A stretch of 25,403 nucleotides of DNA, taken from the IMG/VR virus record IMGVR_UViG_3300042863_002861, positions 1 to 25,403 of that record. One strand, written 5' to 3'. Made by a program: the position numbers and the translations under genes. The notes beneath the pieces were generated by a model that searched no databases, was not told the origin of the DNA, and saw nothing but the letters and a program-made list of their open reading frames with translations. This DNA comes from a virus. Of the stretch, positions 1-6,839 are shown one piece after another; within the stretch, counting starts at the first letter, position 1, and every line of letters begins with the position of its first letter.

Positions 1-8
1 ACTAGATT

Positions 9-40
9 AAAAAAAATCCGCCTGTAAAAAAACAAGCGGA
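9..40 (-). terminator. Rho-independent terminator of the minus-strand virion operon
   Basis: Read on the minus strand, bases 40-33 and 24-17 form an 8-bp stem (TCCGCTTG / CAGGCGGA, with one G-U pair) around an 8-base T-rich loop, followed by eight T (16-9). It lies just after the stop of the collagen-like gene at 68, the last minus-strand gene here, so it probably ends the structural transcript. Confidence 0.85.
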
Positions 41-67
41 CTCTTTAATCTTTTATTTACAATCAAA

Positions 68-277
68 TTATGGAATAAGATTAGAACTTGTTGTTCCTTG
101 AGGATCAATAGTTCCCGTTAAAGGTTTCTTTGATGATTTAATTGTAGCGGGAGTTTTAGGCTTTTTAGGCGCTAAATTTTGAATACCTTGTATTCCTTGC
201 ACTCCTTGAATTCCTTGAATTCCTTGAATTCCTTGAATCCCTTGAACCCCTTGAACTGATGTAATTTTAGTAGGCAT
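68..277 (-). CDS. Small collagen-like (Gly-X-Gln repeat) protein
   Basis: This 69-residue protein has eight consecutive G-V/I-Q triplets (about residues 10-33), then a Lys/Pro/Thr-rich tail containing KKPKTP. Gly-X-Y repeats occur in phage fibres and form collagen-like triple helices, but here no position is proline and the repeat stands alone without a fibre or trimerisation domain I recognise. It is the last gene of the minus-strand virion block, 20 bases after the 124/114-residue gene and just before a strong terminator, and shows no promoter or Shine-Dalgarno of its own. A role as a virion surface or fibre accessory is inferred only from the repeat and position. Confidence 0.7.
   Translation of the reverse strand: MPTKITSVQGVQGIQGIQGIQGIQGVQGIQGIQNLAPKKPKTPATIKSSKKPLTGTIDPQGTTSSNLIP
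186..257. repeat. Eight tandem 9-bp repeats encoding Gly-X-Gln triplets
   Basis: Eight contiguous 9-base units, each beginning CCTTG (plus-strand view); three are identical (CCTTGAATT, 204-230) and the others differ at one to three bases. Each unit encodes one G-V/I-Q triplet of the collagen-like protein. The near identity at DNA level suggests recent expansion by slippage or recombination. Confidence 0.9.
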
Positions 278-297
278 AATTATAGTTTAGTTTCAAT

Positions 298-642
298 CTA
301 TGTAATAGGGTTAAGAATTTGATAAGGAGGAATAGCTGAGGCAATAGCTCTATTTTTAACCCAAGTTCTCAAAGGTTCGACGCTATCAATAACCGCCGTG
401 AAAGCCGCAGCAACTTCAGGCACTTCGTTAATAGCTTCCCATAGAGCCTCAGTCGTAACAACTTCTAATCCAGAAGAAGGACCAAATTCCGAAGTGTCCG
501 CATTATACGGAATCAATTCAATAGAAATTCTACCTTGAGTATTAGAAGGACAATGACAAGATAGATTGTAAATCCACTGATGGGGAAATAATTTTTCCGC
601 AGTTGACGGAATTACGACTGGAGTTTCATTTGTGATTGGCAT
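298..642 (-). CDS. Putative virion protein, unknown function
   Basis: Not a family I can name. Starting at the second methionine gives 114 residues beginning MPITNET; an upstream in-frame ATG at 672 would add ten residues (MHPHNHYGIK). I prefer 642 because the promoter-like box AGTGTATGC overlaps the 672 ATG and because GGAATAAAG precedes the 642 ATG. One 60-base line (361-420) is about 52% G+C, much higher than the neighbouring AT-rich genes and similar to the capsid gene. Together with its place at the end of the virion block this suggests an abundant structural protein. It contains a Cys-His-Cys cluster (LSCHCPS). Confidence 0.7.
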   Translation of the reverse strand: MPITNETPVVIPSTAEKLFPHQWIYNLSCHCPSNTQGRISIELIPYNADTSEFGPSSGLEVVTTEALWEAINEVPEVAAAFTAVIDSVEPLRTWVKNRAIASAIPPYQILNPIT

Positions 643-668
643 CTTTATTCCGTAATGGTTATGAGGAT

Positions 669-677
669 GCATACACT
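669..677 (-). promoter_or_regulatory. AGTGTA-box promoter candidate before the 114-residue virion gene
   Basis: Minus-strand AGTGTATGC, matching the box found upstream of several other genes. It lies about 26 bases before the preferred ATG at 642 and overlaps the alternative ATG at 672. It sits in the only sizeable gap (673-734) in this part of the minus block. Confidence 0.45.
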
Positions 678-734
678 TAATTTTTACAATCTTGAAATAT
701 TATTCTCAAAAAAGTAAATAATACTACCTATTTG

Positions 735-1571
735 CTAGTTAAGATTTTCGGGTACTCTAAATTTAGAAAGTGAAACATTCCCAACTCCAACTAATATGTT
801 AGGAAATTTTTCATTTACATAATCTAAATCTAAAATTCTAAATGATGTATCATTTACATGTATTAGATTATCTTGATTTCCATTAGTTTGCATTAATGAA
901 TTATAATTCCAATAACCTGATTTTAAATCGTTAAGTTCATTAAACGGAGTCGAGCTGAGAGATGGGAAAACTCTATCTGACATATCTCTGACAATCTTCT
1001 GAACACCCATTAAATGTTGTAAATTATCTGCAAATGCAGCAACCTGAACTGAAAAATTAGAAGATTCTAATCCTCCTAATTGAATAGGTTTATTTTCAGT
1101 AGAAATATAAGAAACAAATATACAAGGAGCTATAATTGAATCTGCCTTTATAGCTCCAGTAGGCTGTTTCAAGTAAGGGGCATACTCAAACTTATTCTCC
1201 ATGAATATCTTTTGTATTGGAGTTGTTGTTACATAGATATTAAAATCAGGAAGACTAACAGGAATACTACCCGTAATTGGAACTCCTGTATTAACTAAAA
1301 CTCTGCCATTCTTAAAATCAATAGAAAGACCGCTTACTCCTCGATTTAATGACCCTACGCCGCTTGGAATCTGAGCCCCAGATATTGAACTATCGTATAG
1401 CCATTGAGCATAGGGAGAACCATAAACATCTTTTCCGTAAAAACTTCTTGCTGGAGAAGTTAAAAACAAAGGAGCATTGACATTTCTATATGCCTCCAAT
1501 TGATTTATTAAAGAGAAATGTATATACTCTTTAAAGCTTGATATAATATCATGATCTACAATCTTTTTCAT
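735..1571 (-). CDS. Putative neck/tail-completion structural protein
   Basis: A 278-residue protein, with no catalytic motif, signal peptide or membrane segment visible. It has a middle section rich in beta-type residues (GRVLVNTGVPITG, FNIYVTTTPIQ). It shares one base with the 199-residue gene upstream and follows a run of connector-sized genes downstream of the capsid gene. Head-tail connector, tail-completion or sheath-initiator type proteins usually occupy this place in tailed phages. The assignment rests on position and size only. Confidence 0.5.
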   Translation of the reverse strand: MKKIVDHDIISSFKEYIHFSLINQLEAYRNVNAPLFLTSPARSFYGKDVYGSPYAQWLYDSSISGAQIPSGVGSLNRGVSGLSIDFKNGRVLVNTGVPITGSIPVSLPDFNIYVTTTPIQKIFMENKFEYAPYLKQPTGAIKADSIIAPCIFVSYISTENKPIQLGGLESSNFSVQVAAFADNLQHLMGVQKIVRDMSDRVFPSLSSTPFNELNDLKSGYWNYNSLMQTNGNQDNLIHVNDTSFRILDLDYVNEKFPNILVGVGNVSLSKFRVPENLN

Positions 1572-2170
1572 TATGATACTAGTTTTCTTATTATTGTTTT
1601 AGTAAATTTAGTTTTTGTATTTCTAAAAATACTAGATAGATATTTTATTTTATTTAAATCTCCTATTTCATTTAGATTATGTCCAACTTGAAAACCTAGT
1701 TTTGACCTTGCATATTTATCAGATACGAAAAAATTAGATAAGCCGGGAATGCCCTCCTCAACAACTTCTGGCCAAGATCTTCCATCTCCCCATTCATCTA
1801 ATATTATTCCTCCTGATGCTAAATCTTTACCGGATGGTCCTAATAAATTACTAAAAACTCTACCAGTTGTGCCTTTAGATAAAATATATCTTAGTCCGTT
1901 TGCTCCCTTTAAAAAAGTAAGTAATTCAAATACAGGATTTCTTGAACTTTTAAATCCCATTAAACCAAAAAGTGTTCCATTCGGTTTGGCAAAATAAGAG
2001 GATGGAGAAGATTTCGAAATAAGTTCTTTCGAAAGAGGGTGATTTAAAAGTTGCTCCTCCATATATGTCAATGACTCTCTATAGGTTTCAACTGTAGCCT
2101 GCTTTACTTTCTTATTTATCACTTTCCTGAACTCTCCTTTTAAATTTTTTAAAAAGTTTTTCTTAGCCAT
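1571..2170 (-). CDS. Putative head-tail joining (neck) protein
   Basis: A 199-residue protein with a very basic N-terminus (KKNFLKNLKGEFRKVINKKVK) and a basic C-terminus. The middle segment HPLSKELISKS...GTLFGLMGFKSSRNP resembles, from memory, a 'HPVTxEL...LFxFIGF' motif in neck/tail-completion proteins of aquatic phages. Its start and stop each overlap a neighbour by a single base, so it is translationally linked to the connector genes. The family match is from memory and unverified; a minor head or tail-completion role is the best inference. Confidence 0.5.
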   Translation of the reverse strand: MAKKNFLKNLKGEFRKVINKKVKQATVETYRESLTYMEEQLLNHPLSKELISKSSPSSYFAKPNGTLFGLMGFKSSRNPVFELLTFLKGANGLRYILSKGTTGRVFSNLLGPSGKDLASGGIILDEWGDGRSWPEVVEEGIPGLSNFFVSDKYARSKLGFQVGHNLNEIGDLNKIKYLSSIFRNTKTKFTKTIIRKLVS

Positions 2171-2625
2171 TATTCTACTTTTTTCAAATTAAGTTGATAT
2201 AAATTAAAAGTTCCTAATATTCCTAGTTTCCTTGTAGATGACAATTTTCTATAATTGTCTCCCATAAAAGTAAATCTTATTGTATCTTTCACATACTCAT
2301 AAGCATCTGCTTCCATTTGAATATTAAGTAGACCAAAATCTTGTTCTGCTTTAGCTTGGATATTTTCTCCCCCTCCAATAAATGTAGAAAAACTATCAGC
2401 AGCTTTAGGATAAATTATTCTACAATAGAAGTCAGAATACTGCTCTGTTAATGTGACATTAGGATCGCTATATTCTTGTAAATCAGAGTTGAAATTCGGA
2501 TCAAAGATAACAACATGTTCAATTGATGGCTTATAAAAACGAAGAGCTGTTTCTCTTTTGAAAGTATCAAAGATATCCTTCATTACAGATGATACTTCTG
2601 CTTTGTAGTCTTCAAGGAGATTCAT
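2170..2625 (-). CDS. Putative head-tail connector protein
   Basis: A 151-residue protein beginning MNLLEDYKAE. The ATG at 2625 overlaps the upstream stop codon (TAATG); an in-frame TTG three codons earlier is a less likely start. The sequence is a soluble mixed alpha/beta protein without recognisable catalytic motifs. It has a helical N-terminus and a C-terminal part with KLGILGTFNLYQLNL that looks like beta strands. It lies between two other connector-sized genes after the capsid gene, where head-tail adaptor proteins are normally found. Function is inferred from order only. Confidence 0.5.
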   Translation of the reverse strand: MNLLEDYKAEVSSVMKDIFDTFKRETALRFYKPSIEHVVIFDPNFNSDLQEYSDPNVTLTEQYSDFYCRIIYPKAADSFSTFIGGGENIQAKAEQDFGLLNIQMEADAYEYVKDTIRFTFMGDNYRKLSSTRKLGILGTFNLYQLNLKKVE

Positions 2626-3143
2626 TATTTCCAAATAAAGTTGATGTCACCTATCCATGCCGGAGGAGGAAGAAGATCGTAATTAGCTCCGCCAAATCTT
2701 TCGCCGTATAGGACTTGACTGGAAAATATATTTGTGCTTTTAGAGTTATTATACCATTCTGTTAATTTGTCTAAATTTTCCCTGCAATCTTTAGATAGTG
2801 TTCTAAAGGTTTTGGCTATCTCGTTCTTAGAAACTCTTCTAATAGCTCCCTGTTCATCTCCCTTTATTTCTGTCCAATCGTATCCAGCAGCTCCTAAATT
2901 TTTACCAGCTTGCTTATTGTAATAATAACAATAATACATTTCTGTATAAATACCTGAAACATTTTGAGACATATCAGGAATAATACAGTCTCCGCTTAAA
3001 GAAAAACCTTCTCCTAATCTTAAATTTAATTGTCCCAAATTGGTTTTTAGCCAAGTGGATACAGATCCTGTAGGAGTAGTTGTATCCCCAAGCGAGTCAA
3101 GTATTAAACCCGCCCAATAATATTGTTCTCCAGAGCATAACAT
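2625..3143 (-). CDS. Putative head-completion/connector protein
   Basis: A 172-residue protein starting MLCSGEQYYWAG. I see no clear family motif. It has an aromatic-rich middle (MYYCYYYNKQAGKN) and a C-terminus rich in Pro/Trp (LLPPPAWIGDINFIWK). A perfect AGTGTATAA box lies 6 bases before its ATG in the 19-base gap after the preceding gene, so it likely starts its own transcript that also covers the genes down to 68. Placement two genes after the capsid gene suggests a head-completion or adaptor protein. Confidence 0.5.
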   Translation of the reverse strand: MLCSGEQYYWAGLILDSLGDTTTPTGSVSTWLKTNLGQLNLRLGEGFSLSGDCIIPDMSQNVSGIYTEMYYCYYYNKQAGKNLGAAGYDWTEIKGDEQGAIRRVSKNEIAKTFRTLSKDCRENLDKLTEWYNNSKSTNIFSSQVLYGERFGGANYDLLPPPAWIGDINFIWK

Positions 3144-3149
3144 ATCATG

Positions 3150-3158
3150 TTATACACT
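3150..3158 (-). promoter_or_regulatory. AGTGTATAA box, 6 bases from ATG 3143
   Basis: Minus-strand AGTGTATAA followed by CATGAT and the ATG. It fills most of the 19-base gap between genes. Read as a -10 element (TATAAC), transcription would begin at or next to the start codon, giving a leaderless mRNA. Confidence 0.6.
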
Positions 3159-3162
3159 GCTT

Positions 3163-3525
3163 TTAACTTAAGGTGCGTAAAAAACCTGAACGCTCTAAGC
3201 TCTTTTTCCGCTGCTCTTCCATAGTTGTTATCTGCTCTGCTGTAAACTTCCTTGACTTCTTCGCAGCCTTTCTTTTGGCCACAACTGTTTTAAATTGGTT
3301 TATCAAAACAGCTTCCAATCTTCTTCTATCAGGAGAAGGTTTAATTCCCTTGTCCATAGCATGGGTTTGGAGATCACCCAAATTCATTTTTGATATAACT
3401 GAAGCGTACACTTTGACATCTTCTGTAGGATATTCGAATTCAGCTTTTGATCTTAAAAAATCAAACACAGATGGGTTTCTACCATTATCTCCGTGCGCAA
3501 CATTCTTCATTTCTTCTTGTTTCAT
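3163..3525 (-). CDS. SAP-like domain protein following the capsid gene
   Basis: A 120-residue, strongly basic protein. Residues about 46-78 (MNLGDLQTHAMDKGIKPSPD...) resemble a SAP-type helix-extended-helix DNA-binding motif: a 'LxxHAxxxGIKPxxDRxxL' pattern followed by a second helix. The C-terminal part is Lys/Arg-rich (KRKAAKKSRKF). It is separated from the capsid gene by a terminator and has its own promoter box (GGTGTATGT) 6 bases before the ATG. A head-associated DNA-binding or completion protein is plausible. The SAP assignment is by eye, and a second methionine at residue 6 is a possible alternative start. Confidence 0.55.
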   Translation of the reverse strand: MKQEEMKNVAHGDNGRNPSVFDFLRSKAEFEYPTEDVKVYASVISKMNLGDLQTHAMDKGIKPSPDRRRLEAVLINQFKTVVAKRKAAKKSRKFTAEQITTMEEQRKKSLERSGFLRTLS

Positions 3526-3531
3526 AAATTG

Positions 3532-3540
3532 ACATACACC
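3532..3540 (-). promoter_or_regulatory. GGTGTATGT box, 6 bases from ATG 3525
   Basis: Minus-strand GGTGTATGT, then CAATTT and the ATG. Same box and same spacing as at 3143, 8967, 9586 and 17598. It lies downstream of the capsid terminator, where a fresh promoter is needed. Confidence 0.6.
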
Positions 3541-3579
3541 AGAAAAAACGAAAAGGCATTTTTATCTATAGAAAAAGAC

Positions 3580-3609
3580 AAAAAAAACGCGAACCCAATT
3601 GGGCTCGCG
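3580..3609 (-). terminator. Rho-independent terminator after the major capsid gene
   Basis: On the minus strand CGCGAGCCC (3609-3601) pairs with GGGTTCGCG (3596-3588), nine pairs with one G-U, around the loop AATT, followed by eight T (3587-3580). It begins 22 bases past the capsid stop codon. The strongest hairpin in the window; it isolates or attenuates the abundant capsid transcript from the neck genes. Confidence 0.9.
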
Positions 3610-3630
3610 TTTTCTTAATTTTACTAATCG

Positions 3631-4737
3631 TTAGAGAACTAGACCAACGATGGCTTTCGAATCAGTAGCGATACGACCTTCTCTACGCTGAGCATAGAAG
3701 CCGAGTTTTTCGCTTCTGCGAACCCACTGGTCATCAGGCTCAACAACAGTCTCGCTACCAACTTCAGCATCGCTTTCGACGATCTTAAGGAAGGCAGGAA
3801 CCGAGAGGTCAAGACCAATGGCAAGCTGTTGAGTTGCAGCACTGAAAGCGGTTTCGCCGCCAGCAGCTGTGTAATAATCATCAAAAAGATATGAGTAAGG
3901 CTGACCTACGCCCATTTCATTTAGAGTGATTAGATTAACACCAAACAACTGAGAGATACCAGCGTTACGATAAATTTCTTCACGTAGGCTATCTGGAGCT
4001 CCAAGAGCAGTGCTTTCGCCATCATTAGGGAAAGCGGCAGTGTTCTGAGGATTATAACTGATGGCACGAATGTCACCTTCGACTTCAGGAGAAATGATAA
4101 GGTGAGTTAAGCCACGACCCGGAGTGGAGGTAGGAGTACCACCGACCCAAGAAGTGCGCAAACGCTTGACTTTAGTCCATAGGGTATTCAAGTCAGCGAG
4201 TTTAAATGTACCAGCAGTGCTACCAGCGTAAACTTGAGCTGTCCCTACTGTACGTGAATTGGCAAGAGAAGCAAGAAGAGTGGCCCAGTTCAAGTATTCG
4301 CTCTTAGCGAGGATTTCTTGGGTCATTCTTTTGATCATTGCAGTCATTACGTCAAGACGAGCGCTCTGAGCATATTGCTTTAGGCAGGAAACAGCAGAGG
4401 TTAGCGAATCAACAGTGAAACGGAAGTCATCCATACCACTTACATGGTTGGTAGCTAGACCACCAGCAATAGTTTCAGACCATACAGTCAACAAGCCTTC
4501 ACCATTTTGCTCGAAAAGATCGAGAGGGATAGAAGGATTGGTGCCGGAATCATAAGTGAACTTCTGATAAACGAGATTAGAAGTTGCAGTTTGGTCTAGC
4601 ACTTGGTCGATGGTAGGGCCAACGAAAGCTGCGAAGACTTCTTGAGCCTGCCATGACTCATCTTTGTTCCGCGAGCCCATGGCTTGCAAAATTTCACGAG
4701 TTTTAGCTTGCTCTTCTTTAGATAGATTAAGTTTCAT
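3631..4737 (-). CDS. Major capsid protein (HK97-fold)
   Basis: This 368-residue protein should form the icosahedral shell. Support is its size and its place directly after the protease-scaffold and decoration genes. A C-terminal motif EKLGFYAQRREGRIATDSKA, running into a hydrophobic VGL end, closely resembles the C-termini of phage capsid proteins as I know them. The N-terminus is helical and charged, as expected for a region in contact with scaffold. Two 60-base lines counted by hand are about 48-52% G+C, against about 30% in the neck genes, suggesting codon adaptation to high expression. A strong terminator follows. The AGTGTA box is not present upstream, so it is probably transcribed with the genes before it. 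Confidence 0.85.
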   Translation of the reverse strand: MKLNLSKEEQAKTREILQAMGSRNKDESWQAQEVFAAFVGPTIDQVLDQTATSNLVYQKFTYDSGTNPSIPLDLFEQNGEGLLTVWSETIAGGLATNHVSGMDDFRFTVDSLTSAVSCLKQYAQSARLDVMTAMIKRMTQEILAKSEYLNWATLLASLANSRTVGTAQVYAGSTAGTFKLADLNTLWTKVKRLRTSWVGGTPTSTPGRGLTHLIISPEVEGDIRAISYNPQNTAAFPNDGESTALGAPDSLREEIYRNAGISQLFGVNLITLNEMGVGQPYSYLFDDYYTAAGGETAFSAATQQLAIGLDLSVPAFLKIVESDAEVGSETVVEPDDQWVRRSEKLGFYAQRREGRIATDSKAIVGLVL

Positions 4738-4760
4738 TTTAAGTTAAATATATATATGGG

Positions 4761-5345
4761 TTAGAGTTCGACCTTAAATAGGGCATAACCATCTGCATCA
4801 GCGGCGCTCAAGAAACGACCGAAAGATGTTCCTTTTGAGTAAACGCCGACAACTCCAGAGCCATTAAGGCAATTATTAATGCCTGAACCCGGAGCAGCGG
4901 TTCCAGTAAATCCTTTCAAGGCTATTAGGCCGCGAGCAAGAATCGGAAGAGCTTCACCTGAAACGACGACTTCTTGTTCAATACGCTCGTATTTAGGGCG
5001 TGAAAGAAAAGATTCTCCGTAAGCATTGGTTTCGCGAACATCATAGAGTGCAACGCCAAGAGGAACAGTGCCTGATGGGGCAGCTTGAACTTTCCACTTA
5101 ACCTCAGAACGGTAAGAAGTTACACGAGCAGGGCCATTGCCATAAGCAGGGCCAGCACCGAGTAGAGGAGTTGGTGGACGATTAGCACCTTGGATAACAT
5201 TTAAGTTACCACTACCACCAGCAACGATAGAAACGAAAGTACCCTTATTTAAGGATGCGACGTTCGCAGAGAAGAAACCATTATAAACTTCATGTTCGTC
5301 ATAATCACGAAATGGTTTAATATTGGGGGACTGAGTTATATTCAT
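4761..5345 (-). CDS. Putative capsid decoration/stabilisation protein
   Basis: A 194-residue protein lying between the protease-scaffold and capsid genes, the usual place for head-decoration proteins. It is Gly/Ser/Ala-rich with predicted short beta strands (GTFVSIVAGGSGNLNVIQGA; GVALYDVRETNAYGESF; VVVSGEALPILARGLIALKGF), and no membrane or catalytic motif is seen. The segment 'PLGVALYDVRETNAYGE' resembles those of phage head-stabilising proteins as I recall them. Its base composition is raised like that of the capsid gene, which fits a protein made in large amounts. An alternative is a minor head protein. Confidence 0.6.
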   Translation of the reverse strand: MNITQSPNIKPFRDYDEHEVYNGFFSANVASLNKGTFVSIVAGGSGNLNVIQGANRPPTPLLGAGPAYGNGPARVTSYRSEVKWKVQAAPSGTVPLGVALYDVRETNAYGESFLSRPKYERIEQEVVVSGEALPILARGLIALKGFTGTAAPGSGINNCLNGSGVVGVYSKGTSFGRFLSAADADGYALFKVEL

Positions 5346-5359
5346 GTATTATAAATTAT

Positions 5360-5896
5360 TTAGTTTGATATTTTAGTTTTGATAGAAGACAAAAACTGTG
5401 TCCAATTTTCGAGTTTGCTTTCTTTCTCTGCTTGAGAATTAGGAACAGCGACGTTAATAGCTGAGCCCTGAACTTCTAGAACAGCGGCAGCTGACTTCGA
5501 CTTCAACAATGGCTTCATATCTTCAAGCCACTCACTGAAATCTTCATCTGATAAACCGAAAATACGCTTTGCAATAGATTTTGATGCGGCTGAATCAATA
5601 TCGAATTGTTCCTTTAAGGACTCAATTCTTTCACTGAATTTAGCCTGATCTTCTTGCGCTTTCAAAGAAGCTCTCAATTCAGATACTTCATCACGAAGTT
5701 GCTGAGATTCGTCTTCAAAATTTTTGATATTAGCTAGAGCATTTTCAAGAGCTTGCTCTTTTTCTGCTTTTTCATTTTTAAGAGCAACGAATTGATCGTT
5801 GGACTTTTCGACTTGTGAAACGACAAAATCTCTCACATCCGAAGCAGCGGCTTCGTGAAGATGGTCGATCAATTCATCTAGATTGGTATACTTCAT
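5360..5896 (-). CDS. Nested scaffold protein from an internal start
   Basis: Predicted 178-residue product (residues 308-485 of the fusion, beginning MKYTNLDELIDHLHEAA), in the same frame as the protease-scaffold. It is supported by an internal CGTGTAATT box exactly 6 bases before this ATG, the same spacing as at five stand-alone genes. It is also supported by a rise in G+C over the scaffold half. The content is a long charged coiled coil with a Lys-rich end, as expected of a capsid scaffold. Phage lambda C/Nu3 is a known precedent for a scaffold gene nested in a protease gene. Expression is an inference. Confidence 0.55.
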   Translation of the reverse strand: MKYTNLDELIDHLHEAAASDVRDFVVSQVEKSNDQFVALKNEKAEKEQALENALANIKNFEDESQQLRDEVSELRASLKAQEDQAKFSERIESLKEQFDIDSAASKSIAKRIFGLSDEDFSEWLEDMKPLLKSKSAAAVLEVQGSAINVAVPNSQAEKESKLENWTQFLSSIKTKISN

Positions 5897-6817
5897 ATGT
5901 ACAATTACACGGGTTTTTTTGTTTAGTGAAATTTTATCAGAAATTATATCAGAAATACTCCCTTCAGACTCTTCTTTATCCATTTCTTCTTCTTCGAATT
6001 CTTTCATCTCATGTTCTAAATCATCTTCTGGCTCTTCTGTTTCTTCTGGCATCTCTTCTTCTATTTTTTCTTGGAAGTCTTGATAATCCATAGAAAGAAT
6101 ACCTTTAACAGCCGCAGCTGGATTTGTAGTAAATGCGCATCCTAAGAAGCGGCAATCATCTCCTATAACTCTATAAATTTCTTCCCCTGTAGGTAAAAAT
6201 CCGCTACCTCCCATTGATGATAAATATTTTGAATATTCTTCTACGATAGCTTCGTCTTCTATAATTTTAGCTTTTCTTAAGTCTTTGCTCCCCACAGCGA
6301 GCTTATAAGTATTAAACCCAACTTCCCAACTTGTAGAGATAGCCTTGTAAGATTCGCTGTCTTCATCTTGAGAATCGAGAAGGAATTTATAAAATGTCTT
6401 GTTTGATATCTTCCAAACAATAGCAGCCAAAGATAAGTTAAATGGATCATTAGTTAATTCTTGTTCAGTTAAAGTCTTGTTTTCACCAAAAGTTGAAAAG
6501 CCATAATTAGTGATAACCCCTACTATATCTTCCCTTGAGTGTTCGATATTCATTGGTTTGAATTTCGTTGACTCAACTAAAATCTTAGCACCTTCGGTAG
6601 TTATACCATCGCCATTTAAATTTATTAAATTAATAACGGCGGCATTAAAGCATGTATAAAGAAGGTCTGGGTTGTTTTTAATTTCTTCTGAATCTGGTAA
6701 TAAAGACTTTAAATCTTCTAGTTCCATACTAGCATTGCTAACGAAACTACCATTCTTTAAAAAATTTCTTTTAAAATCAGCCTTTACTTCAAATCTAGAA
6801 ATATATTTGAACTCCAT
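5360..6817 (-). CDS. Prohead protease fused to scaffold domain
   Basis: A 485-residue fusion. Residues about 1-215 look like a phage prohead serine protease: candidate catalytic His93 in FKPMNIEHSRED and Ser161/Ser163 in AISTSWEVGF. Residues about 255-295 are a very acidic linker, and about 310-450 form a charged coiled coil typical of scaffolds, ending in a basic tail. The protease would mature the prohead and cleave the scaffold. An AGTGTAAAA box lies 7 bases before the ATG. A second box inside the gene precedes an in-frame ATG (residue 308), predicting a separate scaffold product. The scaffold half is GC-richer than the protease half. Catalytic residues are assigned by pattern only. Confidence 0.8.
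   Translation of the reverse strand: MEFKYISRFEVKADFKRNFLKNGSFVSNASMELEDLKSLLPDSEEIKNNPDLLYTCFNAAVINLINLNGDGITTEGAKILVESTKFKPMNIEHSREDIVGVITNYGFSTFGENKTLTEQELTNDPFNLSLAAIVWKISNKTFYKFLLDSQDEDSESYKAISTSWEVGFNTYKLAVGSKDLRKAKIIEDEAIVEEYSKYLSSMGGSGFLPTGEEIYRVIGDDCRFLGCAFTTNPAAAVKGILSMDYQDFQEKIEEEMPEETEEPEDDLEHEMKEFEEEEMDKEESEGSISDIISDKISLNKKTRVIVHMKYTNLDELIDHLHEAAASDVRDFVVSQVEKSNDQFVALKNEKAEKEQALENALANIKNFEDESQQLRDEVSELRASLKAQEDQAKFSERIESLKEQFDIDSAASKSIAKRIFGLSDEDFSEWLEDMKPLLKSKSAAAVLEVQGSAINVAVPNSQAEKESKLENWTQFLSSIKTKISN
5903..5911 (-). promoter_or_regulatory. Internal CGTGTAATT box, 6 bases from in-frame ATG 5896
   Basis: Minus-strand CGTGTAATT, then GTACAT and an in-frame ATG inside the protease-scaffold gene. 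It matches the other boxes at GTGTAATT (compare 8967) and has identical spacing, although here it lies within coding sequence. Confidence 0.55.
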
Positions 6818-6824
6818 GACAATA

Positions 6825-6833
6825 TTTTACACT
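6825..6833 (-). promoter_or_regulatory. AGTGTAAAA box, 7 bases from ATG 6817
   Basis: Minus-strand AGTGTAAAA, then TATTGTC and the ATG. It occupies the 22-base gap between the endolysin stop and the protease-scaffold start, so it could start the head-gene transcript. Confidence 0.55.
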
Positions 6834-6839
6834 TAAAAA

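Noticed and set aside
186-257. Tandem repeat considered as a CRISPR or iteron array
   Set aside because: Units of 9 bases are contiguous without spacers and keep codon frame; they encode Gly-X-Gln triplets.
3173-3532. Long plus-strand open frame opposite the SAP-like gene
   Set aside because: It lies antisense to a gene with promoter box and good spacing; the protein looks hydrophobic and Cys/Phe/Leu-rich, as antisense shadows often do.
3868-3876. TGTGTAATA as another AGTGTA-type box
   Set aside because: It lies on the plus strand within the minus-strand capsid gene, with no plus-strand start at the expected distance; it shows that the core can occur by chance.
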